Of a DNA stretch of 64,000 bases, positions 8,436 to 16,197 are shown one piece after another. The stretch comes from Flavobacteriales bacterium 33_180_T64. GTDB lineage: Bacteria > Bacteroidota > Bacteroidia > Flavobacteriales > Flavobacteriaceae. Position 1 is the first letter of the stretch. Each line of letters begins with the position of its first letter. The notes beneath the pieces were generated by a model. That model had not been told where the DNA came from. It saw nothing but the letters and a program-made list of their open reading frames with translations, and did no database searches. The stretch covers positions 434,001 to 498,000 of the forward strand of contig MAAQ01000013.1 of the NCBI GenBank assembly GCA_002162685.1, read 5' to 3'. A program made the translations under genes and the position numbers.

Positions 8436-8878
8436 GATGTTCTAATCATACCAATATGTGGAATCCCATCTTCTAAATATGTCTCCCCTACTTCAAAAAA
8501 ATCTAGATGATTATAAAAGCGTTTTAAATACGTTTGCGCAGATATTTTAATTGTACTTTCATTATAATGACTTTTAATAGCATCTATTGACGCAGTCATT
8601 ATATCATAACCATATTTATGTGTGCGTTCTTTTTCACTTACCACTACTCTACCAATACTGGCGTTTTTAAAATAGTCACCTGGTTTAAAAACTCGTGTAT
8701 AAGCTACAACGCTCGTGTTTTTATAACCAATAATATGTAAGGCATTTTGATCTTTTCCATCAATATCCTGATAGACACAATCTTGTTCTACAACAAAAAC
8801 TTCACTTCGTAATTGTAATACATTATAAAGTTCTTGTGTTGTTAATTCTTGAAACGTTTTTACTTTAATTTCTAGCAT
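8432..8878 (-). CDS. ElaA-like GNAT N-acetyltransferase
   Basis: The 148-residue protein matches the ElaA type of GNAT fold: an opening segment with LRSEVFVVEQDCVYQDIDGKD (about 23-43), then a central strand RVFKPG and the acetyl-CoA-binding turn SIGRVVVSEKERTHKYG (about 73-90). ElaA members are small cytoplasmic acetyltransferases with poorly known substrates. The end of the protein, with FEVGETYLEDGIPHIGM, is also typical. The gene is first encountered at the end of a minus-strand group with the cation efflux gene (6 bases upstream) and rpiB, and may be co-transcribed with them. Its 3' end overlaps the end of the OmpA-domain gene by four bases. No frame damage is visible. Confidence 0.88.
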   Translation of the reverse strand: MLEIKVKTFQELTTQELYNVLQLRSEVFVVEQDCVYQDIDGKDQNALHIIGYKNTSVVAYTRVFKPGDYFKNASIGRVVVSEKERTHKYGYDIMTASIDAIKSHYNESTIKISAQTYLKRFYNHLDFFEVGETYLEDGIPHIGMIRTS

Positions 8879-8884
8879 AATTAA

Positions 8885-9802
8885 TTAGTCTTGAACAATA
8901 ATATCTTTAGTGTCAGATTTTCCAAATTCTGGTTGAATGTTCACATGATTTATTCCGAAGTTATGAAATACTAAATTTTCTATATCATGTAAAATAACAT
9001 TAAACTGAGATAAGCTAATATCGGTATTAAAATCGATATGCGCTTCTAAATGAATTTCATCATCATTTAATTGCCAAATATGAACATGATGCACATTTTT
9101 TATAGCCTCTAATTGCTGCAGGTCTTTCACAATATCTTTTACTTGGATGGTATCTGGTGTAAATAGCATTAATACCTTAAACGAATCTTTAAGTAATTTG
9201 TATCCCATGATAATGAGATACACTGCAATAACAAAAGTTAAAACACTATCAACCCAAAACAATTGGAAATAGGTCATTACTAAACCACCTATTAGTACTG
9301 CTACGCTTGCCATCATATCTGTTAATAAATGTAAATAAGCGCTTTTCATATTTAGATTAGTTTTACTGTCCTTTTTAAGTAAAAGCACACTAAAACCATT
9401 GCCTATGATTGCTAATAATGATAACCATATTACCAGATGAGATGCAATTGTTTGTGGATTCTGAAACCGTTCAATAGCTTCTATAATTAATAAAATAGCC
9501 ACAATAATTAATGTAGAAGCATTAATAAAAGCGGCTAAAATTTCGGCACGTTTATACCCAAAGGTTTTTTGAAGTGATGCTTCTTTTTTTGAAAGTCGAT
9601 TCGCAATATAACTTACAATTAAAGAAATAACATCACTAAAATTATGTAGTGCATCACTTAATAATGATAAACTTCCTGATAATAATCCACCTATAACCTG
9701 TGCAACGGTAATCACAATATTTAAAAGGATTGTAATAATAAGATGTCTACCTTTTAAATCTTTATGAGAGTGCGAGTGGTTATGCGAATGTGAATGACTC
9801 AT
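8885..9802 (-). CDS. Cation diffusion facilitator (Zn2+ efflux, CzcD/ZitB type)
   Basis: This 305-residue inner-membrane protein should export Zn2+ or similar divalent cations in exchange for protons. A His-rich start (MSHSHSHNHSHSH) is followed by six predicted membrane segments between about 20 and 210. The metal-site motifs are visible: SDALHNFSD (about 49-57) in the second segment and HLLTDMMAS (about 157-165) in the fifth. A cytoplasmic C-terminal domain (about 215-300) contains HHVHIWQL, as in the family. The gene lies three bases after the stop of rpiB and six bases before the ElaA-like gene, so the three probably form one transcript. No metal-responsive operator is evident nearby. Confidence 0.93.
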   Translation of the reverse strand: MSHSHSHNHSHSHKDLKGRHLIITILLNIVITVAQVIGGLLSGSLSLLSDALHNFSDVISLIVSYIANRLSKKEASLQKTFGYKRAEILAAFINASTLIIVAILLIIEAIERFQNPQTIASHLVIWLSLLAIIGNGFSVLLLKKDSKTNLNMKSAYLHLLTDMMASVAVLIGGLVMTYFQLFWVDSVLTFVIAVYLIIMGYKLLKDSFKVLMLFTPDTIQVKDIVKDLQQLEAIKNVHHVHIWQLNDDEIHLEAHIDFNTDISLSQFNVILHDIENLVFHNFGINHVNIQPEFGKSDTKDIIVQD

Positions 9803-9805
9803 ATA

Positions 9806-10240
9806 TCAACAAGATACAGGAATTTTATCGACTCGGTTTTGATGACGACCACCTTCAAATTTTGTTTCTAAAAATGTATCCACAATTTGAATCGCTTGTT
9901 GTAAAGCTGTATATCGTGCAGGAATACAACAAATATTTGCATTATTATGCTGTCTTGTAAGCTCAGTAATTTCTTTGGTCCAACAAATACCAGCTCTAAC
10001 GTTTTGATGTTTATTAGCTGTCATAGCGACACCATTTGCACTACCGCAAATTAAAATCCCAAAATCAACAGTTTTATTTTCAATATCTGTAGCAACGGGA
10101 TGTACATAATCTGGATAATCAACACTGTCGTTTGAGTTTGTTCCGTAGTTATTAACAGTATAACCTTTAGCTTCTAAATGCTCTGTAATGGCTTGTTTAT
10201 ACACGGTTCCTGCGTGGTCGTTTCCTATAGAAATAGTCAT
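9806..10240 (-). CDS. rpiB: Ribose-5-phosphate isomerase B
   Basis: The enzyme interconverts ribose 5-phosphate and ribulose 5-phosphate in the pentose phosphate pathway. The 144-residue length is normal. Family marks are MTISIGNDHAGTVYKQ at the start, YGTNSNDSVDYPDY (about 38-51), the active-site CGSANGVAMTANK (about 67-79) with its catalytic Cys, and NANICCIPARYTA (about 103-115). It is the first gene of a minus-strand group with the cation efflux and ElaA-like genes. Upstream lies the 0.9 kb gene-free region, so its promoter should be there, but no full TTTG/TAnnTTTG pair is clear on the minus strand. Part of the sequence at 9876-9884 resembles a DnaA box, probably by chance. Confidence 0.95.
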   Translation of the reverse strand: MTISIGNDHAGTVYKQAITEHLEAKGYTVNNYGTNSNDSVDYPDYVHPVATDIENKTVDFGILICGSANGVAMTANKHQNVRAGICWTKEITELTRQHNNANICCIPARYTALQQAIQIVDTFLETKFEGGRHQNRVDKIPVSC

Positions 10241-10973
10241 AATTTAGTGGTGTTGTTTAAAACCCTAAAGTTAATAATTGCTTATAAATAATCCGAAAGA
10301 TAAAACACATAGTTATTCATAATCTTTAAGTTTGAGATTAAAGTGTTATTAACTAGAAATAAGGATTGTTAATATCTACCATGTTTATATCTCATTACTT
10401 GTTCATATCTTCTCTTAAGTATTTAAAACTTTTATTAGGATTATCTATTAATTTTTACAAACCAAAATCAAAATCAAATAACCTAAAAAGTTAATCGTTT
10501 TTTTTAGCTAAGTTATCAGTATCCAAATTATAAGATACCAACAGGAATTTTATAAATACTTATTAAATATAAGTTGTCAACATCAATTATTAACAGCTGT
10601 TAATAGCTTTATAAATTCGTTTTAAAATGAGGAAGTTATATGTAAATTTAATGTTAACTACGTATTAAGTAAACCTGATAAGTCACTTATCAAAGTGAAA
10701 CCTAAAAAAGTTATACTAGCTATTAACACACTATAATAACCACCATTTATTTTTAAAATTTTTAAAAGAAAAAAGATGATATGTATATATATGTTGATAA
10801 GTGAAAATTTAGCTTTGAGTTAAATTGAAATGTTTAATATATATTAATTTCAGAAACTACTATAATTAATACGTCTCAATTAACCTCTTCTTACATTGTA
10901 TAAGTCACAACAAAGAATGGAATCACATATAAAACCTTGATCATTGAATAATAAAATATCTTATATTTTATTT
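10241..10973. other. Gene-free AT-rich region with palindromes; possible origin or regulatory region
   Basis: There is no convincing open frame here on either strand. The region holds an 18-base perfect palindrome TATTAACAGCTGTTAATA (10588-10605) and a 17-base one TGATAAGTCACTTATCA (10676-10692). It also has scattered DnaA-box-like 9-mers: TTATCAACA on the minus strand at 10792-10800 (one mismatch to TTATCCACA), and TTGTCAACA at 10574-10582 and TTATTCATA at 10313-10321 (two mismatches each). It lies between divergent genes (rpiB minus, rnr plus). No perfect DnaA box cluster is visible, so an origin is only a hypothesis. Confidence 0.4.
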
Positions 10974-11003
10974 AAAAGACCTGTGAATTTCACAGGTCTT
11001 TTT
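10810..11003 (+). ncRNA. Candidate small RNA ending at an orphan terminator
   Basis: A TAGCTTTG box at 10810-10817 matches the Bacteroidota -7 pattern, although no well-spaced TTTG lies upstream. About 150 bases later a very strong terminator-type hairpin (10974-11003) appears with no gene before it. Transcription between them would give an RNA of about 180 bases with no open frame longer than a few codons. No known RNA family (6S, tmRNA, RNase P, SRP) is recognisable in it. Confidence 0.3.
10974..11003 (+). terminator. Strong rho-independent terminator with no upstream gene
   Basis: AAAAGACCTGTGAA (10974-10987) pairs fully with TTCACAGGTCTTTT (10989-11002), followed by further T. The structure is symmetrical enough to work in both directions. 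No plus-strand gene lies upstream within 730 bases, and no minus-strand gene lies on the other side, so it points to an unannotated transcript. Confidence 0.8.
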
Positions 11004-11046
11004 CATTAATTTAACACTAACAAAACATAATTAAATAATTAAAGCG

Positions 11047-11054
11047 TAGATTTG
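11047..11054 (+). promoter_or_regulatory. Putative -7 box for rnr
   Basis: TAGATTTG fits the Bacteroidota TAnnTTTG consensus and lies 92 bases before the rnr start. No TTG is found at the usual distance upstream, so support is partial. A seven-base inverted repeat, ATTCCTA (11105-11111) with TAGGAAT (11119-11125), would form a hairpin in the leader just before the start codon. Confidence 0.4.
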
Positions 11055-11146
11055 CAGAAACTTAATACCTTCACTTCTCCTTGTATTGAGTTAAAATTTA
11101 ATAAATTCCTACACTGAATAGGAATAGAATATGATTACAAATAATA

Positions 11147-13333
11147 ATGACAAAACGAAAAAAAAAGAAATCCAATAAAGGGATTTCAAACCTTACAAAT
11201 ACAATTCTAAGTATTCTAAAAAAAGAAAGAAACAAAACATTTAATTACAAACAAATTGCTGCTATACTTGGTGTTAACGACGCAAGTAGCAGGAATCAAA
11301 TCATTAAAAAACTACACCAACTCAAAGCTAAACAAGAAATTGAAGAAATTGACCGTGGGAAGTTTAAAGCTATTGTAAATACCGAATATCACATAGGTCG
11401 CGTCGATATGGCATCTAGAGGTGCTGGATATATTATTTGCGATGATTTTGTAGATGATATTTATATTGCTTCTAATAATATGAACAAAGCGCTTCATGGT
11501 GATGAGGTCGAATTTTATGCTTATAAACGTAGAAAACGTGGTAAGATAGAAGGTGAAGTCACACAGATTATCACGCGTGCTAAAAGCGAATATGTTGGTG
11601 TTATTCAAATTCATAAAAGTTATGCGTTTGTTGTGGTTGACAGTAATAAAATGCATACCGATATTTTTGTGCCTATTAATAAAATTAATAAAGCCGAAGA
11701 AGGTGATAAAGTATTAGTTTCTCTTGAAGATTGGCCAGAAAAAGCCGATTCTCCTTACGGAAGAGTTCTTAAAGTTCTCGGGAAACCTGGAGAACATAAT
11801 ACCGAAATACATGCTATTCTTGCCGAATATGGGTTACCACTTGAGTTTCCGAATGAGGTTGAAGACTATGCAAATAAGATTGACTTAGAAATAAAACCTG
11901 AAGAAATAGCGAAACGTCGTGATATGCGTAAAGATTTAACCTTTACCATTGATCCAAAAGATGCCAAAGATTTTGATGATGCACTATCATTTAAAGTCCT
12001 CGACGATGGCTTATTTGAAATAGGAATTCATATTGCTGATGTGTCTCATTATTTGCAAGAAGGAACAATTTTAGATGACGAAGCTTATGAACGCGCAACA
12101 TCTGTATATTTAGTAGATCGCGTGGTACCAATGCTTCCTGAAATTTTATCAAACGGAGCCTGCTCATTACGACCGCATGAAGAAAAATATACTTTTTCTG
12201 CGGTGTTTAAAATGAATGATAAAGCTGAGATTAAAGACCAATGGTTTGGTAGAACAGTGACCTATTCTGATGCACGTTTTGCATACGAAGAAGCGCAGTC
12301 TATCATTGAAACTAAAAGTAATAGTATTCCTAAAGAAATTTCTTTAACAGGTAAGACTTATAATGCAGATCAAGCTGTTGCAGATGCTGTTTTAAAAATG
12401 GACGAGCTTGCTAAAATTATGCGTCGTAAACGTATGAGTACAGGAGCAATTTCTTTTGATAAAGTTGAAGTTAAATTTAATTTAGATGACCAAGCAAATC
12501 CAGTAGGAGTCTACTTTAAAACCAGTAAAGATGCTAATAAACTTATAGAAGAGTTTATGTTATTAGCTAATAAAAAAGTAGGTGAATTTATAGGAAAACA
12601 AAAGAAAACGTTTGTCTATAGAGTACATGATGAACCTAATGACGAAAAACTAGCAGCACTTCAAAATGTTGTTGGACGTTTTGGGTATAAACTCAATTTT
12701 AAAGATCGAAAATCTGTGTCTTCATCTTTAAATAATTTATTAAAAGAAGTTAATGGTAAAAAGGAACAAAACCTAGTAGATACATTGACTATTCGTACCA
12801 TGAGTAAGGCCGAATATTCGACGCACAATATTGGGCATTACGGATTAGCTTTTGATTATTACAGTCACTTTACCTCGCCTATTCGTAGGTATCCAGATGT
12901 GATGGCACATCGTTTATTACAGCATTATTTGGATGGCGGAAAATCGGCAAGTGAAGAGGTATATGAAGATAAGTGTAACCATTCTAGTTCTATGGAATAT
13001 TTAGCGACTAAAGCCGAAAGAGATTCTATTAAATACATGCAAATTCGTTTTATGGAAGACCATAAAAATGAAGAGTTTGTAGGTGTGATTTCTGGTGTTA
13101 CAGATTGGGGAATTTATATCGAAATTATATCGAATAAATGTGAAGGTATGGTTAGTGTTCGCGATATGAAAGATGATCATTATGAGTTTAATGAAGACCA
13201 TTATGCACTCATTGGTAAAAACTCTAAAACCATGTACCAGCTTGGTGATGAGGTTATTGTAAAAGTTAAAAATACCGATTTGGTTAAAAAACATCTCGAT
13301 TTTACCTTAATTGGTAAACATGAAAATAACTAG
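11147..13333 (+). CDS. rnr: Ribonuclease R (RNase II/R family 3'-5' exoribonuclease)
   Basis: This processive 3'-5' exoribonuclease degrades structured RNA and takes part in RNA quality control. The 728-residue protein shows a basic start, a winged-helix domain (about 15-75), cold-shock-like RNA-binding domains (about 80-225), the RNB catalytic domain (about 255-590) with the metal-binding run FTIDPKDAKDFDDALS (about 265-280), and a C-terminal S1 domain (about 643-725). It lacks the long basic tail of the E. coli enzyme. The ATG is followed at once by a Lys-rich stretch, as in relatives. The leader carries a small hairpin 22 bases before the start codon. A palindromic repeat and then a terminator lie downstream, so it is probably transcribed alone. 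Confidence 0.95.
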   Translation: MTKRKKKKSNKGISNLTNTILSILKKERNKTFNYKQIAAILGVNDASSRNQIIKKLHQLKAKQEIEEIDRGKFKAIVNTEYHIGRVDMASRGAGYIICDDFVDDIYIASNNMNKALHGDEVEFYAYKRRKRGKIEGEVTQIITRAKSEYVGVIQIHKSYAFVVVDSNKMHTDIFVPINKINKAEEGDKVLVSLEDWPEKADSPYGRVLKVLGKPGEHNTEIHAILAEYGLPLEFPNEVEDYANKIDLEIKPEEIAKRRDMRKDLTFTIDPKDAKDFDDALSFKVLDDGLFEIGIHIADVSHYLQEGTILDDEAYERATSVYLVDRVVPMLPEILSNGACSLRPHEEKYTFSAVFKMNDKAEIKDQWFGRTVTYSDARFAYEEAQSIIETKSNSIPKEISLTGKTYNADQAVADAVLKMDELAKIMRRKRMSTGAISFDKVEVKFNLDDQANPVGVYFKTSKDANKLIEEFMLLANKKVGEFIGKQKKTFVYRVHDEPNDEKLAALQNVVGRFGYKLNFKDRKSVSSSLNNLLKEVNGKKEQNLVDTLTIRTMSKAEYSTHNIGHYGLAFDYYSHFTSPIRRYPDVMAHRLLQHYLDGGKSASEEVYEDKCNHSSSMEYLATKAERDSIKYMQIRFMEDHKNEEFVGVISGVTDWGIYIEIISNKCEGMVSVRDMKDDHYEFNEDHYALIGKNSKTMYQLGDEVIVKVKNTDLVKKHLDFTLIGKHENN

Positions 13334-13342
13334 TTTTATTTT

Positions 13343-13418
13343 GGCGTTCCCTAGAGGTCAGGCTGTTCGTTGTATCTTTTGGTAACAACCAAAAGGATGC
13401 CACTACCATCCTTAACGC
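13343..13418. repeat. REP-like palindromic repeat element
   Basis: The element opens with GGCGTTCCC and ends with TTAACGC; the end bases GCGTT and AACGC pair. An internal hairpin, CTTTTGGT with ACCAAAAG, has loop AACA (about 13376-13395). The words GGTCAGGCTGTTCG, GGATGCCACTACCATCC and AACGC match, from memory, a family of short dispersed intergenic repeats common in Flavobacteriaceae. Only this copy is visible in the window. It sits between the rnr stop codon and the rnr terminator. Confidence 0.55.
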
Positions 13419-13459
13419 AGATTGTGAGGATTAAATAAACTTAAAACTATAAATAAATA

Positions 13460-13496
13460 AAAGAGGAGATATTAAATTTAGCATCTCCTCTTTTTT
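13460..13496 (+). terminator. Rho-independent terminator after rnr
   Basis: AAAGAGGAGAT (13460-13470) pairs with ATCTCCTCTTT (13483-13493) across a 12-base loop, followed by a T run. It closes the rnr transcript about 130 bases after its stop codon. Confidence 0.8.
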
Positions 13497-13546
13497 ATTT
13501 GTAACATTTTAGAATAAATTAGTACCAATAAAATAAACAAACAATT

Positions 13547-13843
13547 ATGATTTTAACCACAACAAATTCAATTGAAGGTCACGAAATAAAAGATTACTTA
13601 GGTATTGTTACTGGTGTTAATATGAATTACCAAAAAGGAACATTTACGTTTAGTATGAAAAAGTATTATGATGCTATTGGTAATGAAGTAAATAACGTTA
13701 AAGAGCTTGCATTTCAACAACTAAAAGAAAATGCTATTAAGCTTAATGCAAATGCTATTGTTGGTATCAGTGTAGATTTAGAAATAACGTCTACTGGGAC
13801 TACAACCATTTCAGTTACAGGAACAGCAGTTCGTGTTGCATAA
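13547..13843 (+). CDS. YbjQ/UPF0145 family protein
   Basis: This 98-residue cytoplasmic protein belongs to the YbjQ (DUF74, UPF0145) family, a small oligomeric fold sometimes described as heavy-metal-binding, with no settled function. Typical parts are the start MILTTTNSIEGHEIKDYLGIV, the central helix with LAFQQLKENAIKLNANAIVGIS (about 54-75), and the closing beta strands with GTAVRVA. The length fits the family. It stands alone, with terminators or gaps on both sides: the rnr terminator upstream and a 91-base gap to the head-GIN gene downstream, so the two could be co-transcribed. No Cys-rich metal site is visible in it. Confidence 0.88.
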   Translation: MILTTTNSIEGHEIKDYLGIVTGVNMNYQKGTFTFSMKKYYDAIGNEVNNVKELAFQQLKENAIKLNANAIVGISVDLEITSTGTTTISVTGTAVRVA

Positions 13844-13934
13844 AATTTCAGAATACATAATAAAACTGTAACAATTAAGTTAAGTTATCATCTTTATAAA
13901 AGAACAAACGTAACTATTATAAAACAGATTCAAG

Positions 13935-14609
13935 ATGAAAACTTTTTTAACCCTCGTATTATTAGTTGTAACTTCAATAGTAACTTCTCAAAACCCTAAA
14001 GAAAAAGGTGTTGGCGATTTTAATGAAGTTAAAGTTTATGATTTAATTGTCGTAAATCTTATAAAATCTGATGAAGCTAAAGTAGAAATTACTGGTGATG
14101 ATATTGAAGATGTAGAGGTAATCAATAAAAATGGAAAGCTTAAAATTAGAATGAAATTTGATTTAATATTTAATGGTGATAAAACATTTGTTGCTGTATA
14201 CTATACCAAATTAGATGTTATAGATGGTAATGAAGGTGCTTACATCACTTCTAACGAACTTATAGAACAAAACCAGATCGAACTAAGAGCTCAAGAAGGC
14301 GCACGTCTTAAAATAGGTTTAGACGTAGATCAAGTTGATATAAAAGCAGTTTCTGGTGGTATTATAGAAACAAGAGGTAAAGCAATTTCGCAAGATATTA
14401 TACTTAATACAGGAGGCGTTTATGAAGGTCAAGCTTTCGAAACCCAAAACACATCAGTGAGTTTAAAAGCAGGTGGTGAAGCCGATGTGAATGCTTCAAA
14501 AACTGTAGATGCTAAAGTAACTGCTGGTGGTAATATTTATATTTACGGAAACCCAGAACATATAAAAGAAAAAAGAACATTAGGCGGACGAATAAAACGT
14601 ATGAACTAA
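13935..14609 (+). CDS. Head-GIN (DUF2807) domain exported protein
   Basis: The 224-residue product has a signal peptide (MKTFLTLVLLVVTSIVTSQ) followed by a DUF2807 'head GIN' domain, a right-handed beta-helix-like fold found in Bacteroidota envelope proteins. The repeating pattern of short strands is seen from about 30 to 205: FNEVKVYDLIVVNLIKSDEA, then EAYITSNELI-type and VSGGIIETRGKAISQD-type repeats, ending with GGNIYIYGNPEHI, the usual end of this family. Some relatives are described as adhesin-like, but no function is proven. The final basic segment (KEKRTLGGRIKRMN) is typical. It lies upstream of the LysE-type gene, which appears to have its own promoter. Confidence 0.87.
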   Translation: MKTFLTLVLLVVTSIVTSQNPKEKGVGDFNEVKVYDLIVVNLIKSDEAKVEITGDDIEDVEVINKNGKLKIRMKFDLIFNGDKTFVAVYYTKLDVIDGNEGAYITSNELIEQNQIELRAQEGARLKIGLDVDQVDIKAVSGGIIETRGKAISQDIILNTGGVYEGQAFETQNTSVSLKAGGEADVNASKTVDAKVTAGGNIYIYGNPEHIKEKRTLGGRIKRMN

Positions 14610-14626
14610 TCGCTTAACCATTCTCG

Positions 14627-14655
14627 TTGATTTTGAGTCTTTTTTATTAGATTTG
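14627..14655 (+). promoter_or_regulatory. Putative promoter of the LysE-type exporter gene
   Basis: TTG at 14627-14629 and TAGATTTG at 14648-14655 are separated by 18 bases, which fits the flavobacterial TTG-N(17-23)-TAnnTTTG pattern. The expected start of transcription lies a dozen bases before the ATG at 14675, giving a short leader. Confidence 0.5.
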
Positions 14656-14674
14656 TAGGAAAGCTATTTCTTTT

Positions 14675-15361
14675 ATGTTAGATGATATTTTAGCAGCTAT
14701 TCCTTTCGGAATTATTCTTGCATTCACTATCGGTCCAGTATTTTTTGTACTGCTAGAAACGAGTGCGACAAAAGGGTTTAAAAGTGCTTTAATATTTGAT
14801 TTAGGTGTTATTCTAGCAGATATTATCTTTATTTCACTCGCGTTTTACAGTACTAATAACCTTATAGAAAAAATTAAAGACGATCCTAATTTTCTTATTT
14901 TTGGAGGTGTAATATTAGCGGTTTATGGATTTATTTCTTTTGTTAAAACATCCAAATCATTTCGGTCTATCGCAAAAGAATACCATAGAATTGAAATCCC
15001 TAAAAATAACTATCAAAAATTATTCATTAAAGGTTTTCTTCTCAATTTTGTTAATATTGGTGTTTTATTATTTTGGTTAGGATTTATTGCTATTGGAAGT
15101 TCTATGACGACTTCTGAAAATGGTGTTATAATTTTTATTATCACCATATTAACTGTTTACTTCTTAATTGATTTAGTTAAAATAGCACTTGCCAAACGTC
15201 TACGAAATAAATTAACACCACGTCTTATTTTTAAAACCAAAAAAATCCTTGCTTTAGTTATATTAGGTTTTGGAATTCTATTACTATCTCAAGGTTTATT
15301 TCCTGAACTTTATGAAAAAAGTAAAGAGCAAATAGAAAAAGTAAGCCCTATAAGACATTAA
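14675..15361 (+). CDS. LysE-family translocator (amino-acid exporter)
   Basis: The 228-residue inner-membrane protein has about six hydrophobic segments. It matches the LysE/RhtB family by the opening AIPFGIILAFTIGPVFFVLLETSATKG (about 8-34), where the GPxFF motif is the hallmark, and by GFLLNFVNIGVLLFWLGF (about 121-138) in the second half. Family members export amino acids or related small metabolites driven by the proton gradient; the substrate cannot be told from the sequence. The gene is followed nine bases later by the GldL-like membrane protein, so the two are probably one transcription unit. The upstream sequence holds a good TTG/TAnnTTTG promoter. Confidence 0.88.
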   Translation: MLDDILAAIPFGIILAFTIGPVFFVLLETSATKGFKSALIFDLGVILADIIFISLAFYSTNNLIEKIKDDPNFLIFGGVILAVYGFISFVKTSKSFRSIAKEYHRIEIPKNNYQKLFIKGFLLNFVNIGVLLFWLGFIAIGSSMTTSENGVIIFIITILTVYFLIDLVKIALAKRLRNKLTPRLIFKTKKILALVILGFGILLLSQGLFPELYEKSKEQIEKVSPIRH

Positions 15362-15370
15362 ACCATTTGA

Positions 15371-15919
15371 GTGTTTATTTTGAAAGTATCAAGAACTAAA
15401 ATATTAACCTTTCCAATTCGAATTGCACTCATTATCTTAGTTTATGGTGTGTTATTTAAAGTGATGCACTGGCTATATGCAAAGCAATTAATACTTTTAG
15501 GAAGTGGTTTAATAGTACTATTATATAGCCTTCGTTTTTTATACAAAAAAGAAAAACAAACACTAGATTATGTAAAATTAGGACTTGTCTTAGTTTGGGT
15601 TTTTAATTACTGTATTAAAGGACTTCACTTGTTTAATATTCCATATGTTTTAGATCTAGTATTGCTTATACTATTTGTTTGGTGGCTAATAACTGAAGGA
15701 TTCACATATTTTATACGTCGAAAACTAAAAAATAGTGGTGTTTTAAAACTCTTTTATTACGGATTTTCAATTACTTCACTAGCTTTAATCATCATAGGTG
15801 TATTATTTAAAATTCAGCACTGGCCTTATGGTTCTTTAATTTTTACATTTGGGAGTTTATTACTAAGTATGATGTTAATTGTCGATTATTTTGCAATACA
15901 AAAGCAACCTAATAGGTAA
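15371..15919 (+). CDS. Small membrane protein with two GldL-like segments
   Basis: The 182-residue protein has about five or six hydrophobic segments. It carries two copies of a motif known from the N-terminal membrane part of the gliding/type IX secretion protein GldL: YGVLFKVMHWLYAKQ (about 25-39) and GVLFKIQHWPYGSL (about 142-155). GldL itself is a motor component of the type IX machinery, with a long periplasmic tail that is missing here. No other gld gene lies nearby, so I call it GldL-related only. The start is a GTG at 15371, nine bases after the LysE-type gene, suggesting co-transcription; no closer ATG exists before the first segment. Function unknown. Confidence 0.7.
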   Translation: MFILKVSRTKILTFPIRIALIILVYGVLFKVMHWLYAKQLILLGSGLIVLLYSLRFLYKKEKQTLDYVKLGLVLVWVFNYCIKGLHLFNIPYVLDLVLLILFVWWLITEGFTYFIRRKLKNSGVLKLFYYGFSITSLALIIIGVLFKIQHWPYGSLIFTFGSLLLSMMLIVDYFAIQKQPNR

Positions 15920-16003
15920 TTTAAATTTAATTGATAATTTTTTTGGGTTCGTTTTTACTATACTTGGTTTTATGTAACGTTATTTCAGGATGAGACATAT
16001 AAT

Positions 16004-16030
16004 AAAAAAACCCTCAACAGTAGTTGAAGG
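16004..16030 (-). terminator. Terminator downstream of tRNA-Cys
   Basis: On the minus strand CCTTCAAC pairs with GTTGAGGG (16023-16030 with 16011-16018), with one G-U wobble that would be a mismatch on the plus strand, and is followed by a T run. It ends the tRNA-Cys transcript, eight bases after its 3' end. Confidence 0.75.
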
Positions 16031-16037
16031 TTTTTCG

Positions 16038-16108
16038 AGGCGTCTAGCGGATTCGAACCGCTGTACAAGGTTTTGCAGACCTCTGCCTAGCCACTCGGCC
16101 AAGACGCC
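16038..16108 (-). tRNA. tRNA-Cys (GCA)
   Basis: The minus strand folds as a cloverleaf. The acceptor stem GGCGTCT pairs with AGACGCC, the T arm is AGCGGTTCGAATCCGCT, the D arm contains GGCCGAGTGGCTAGGC, and the anticodon loop CTGCAAA gives anticodon GCA (plus-strand TGC at 16074-16076). The discriminator base is U, the known identity element for tRNA-Cys. CCA is not encoded. It lies 90 bases after folB on the same strand. Confidence 0.96.
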
Positions 16109-16159
16109 TTTTATCTTGTTTTAACAAGATTCCCAATGTAATATTACAATCGAGGAAGG

Positions 16160-16167
16160 CAAATGTA
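16160..16167 (-). promoter_or_regulatory. Putative -7 box for tRNA-Cys
   Basis: On the minus strand this reads TACATTTG, an exact TAnnTTTG match about 50 bases upstream of the mature tRNA 5' end. No clear TTG is found at the matching -33 distance, so support is partial. Confidence 0.4.
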
Positions 16168-16197
16168 TAAAAAATTACCATTTTACACTATTAACCC

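Noticed and set aside
9876-9884. DnaA box GTATCCACA in rpiB
   Set aside because: A single one-mismatch hit inside a coding gene; a similar one occurs at about 3005-3013 in the large gene, so chance is enough.
10621-10860. Small peptides in the gene-free region, e.g. a 13-codon frame at 10627
   Set aside because: Too short, with no ribosome-binding or conservation evidence; frames of this size are expected by chance in AT-rich DNA.
10241-11003. RNase P RNA, tmRNA or 6S RNA gene
   Set aside because: The conserved cores of these RNAs are not visible in the region.
11312-11656. Minus-strand frame within rnr
   Set aside because: Antisense to the RNase R catalytic gene; no recognisable protein.
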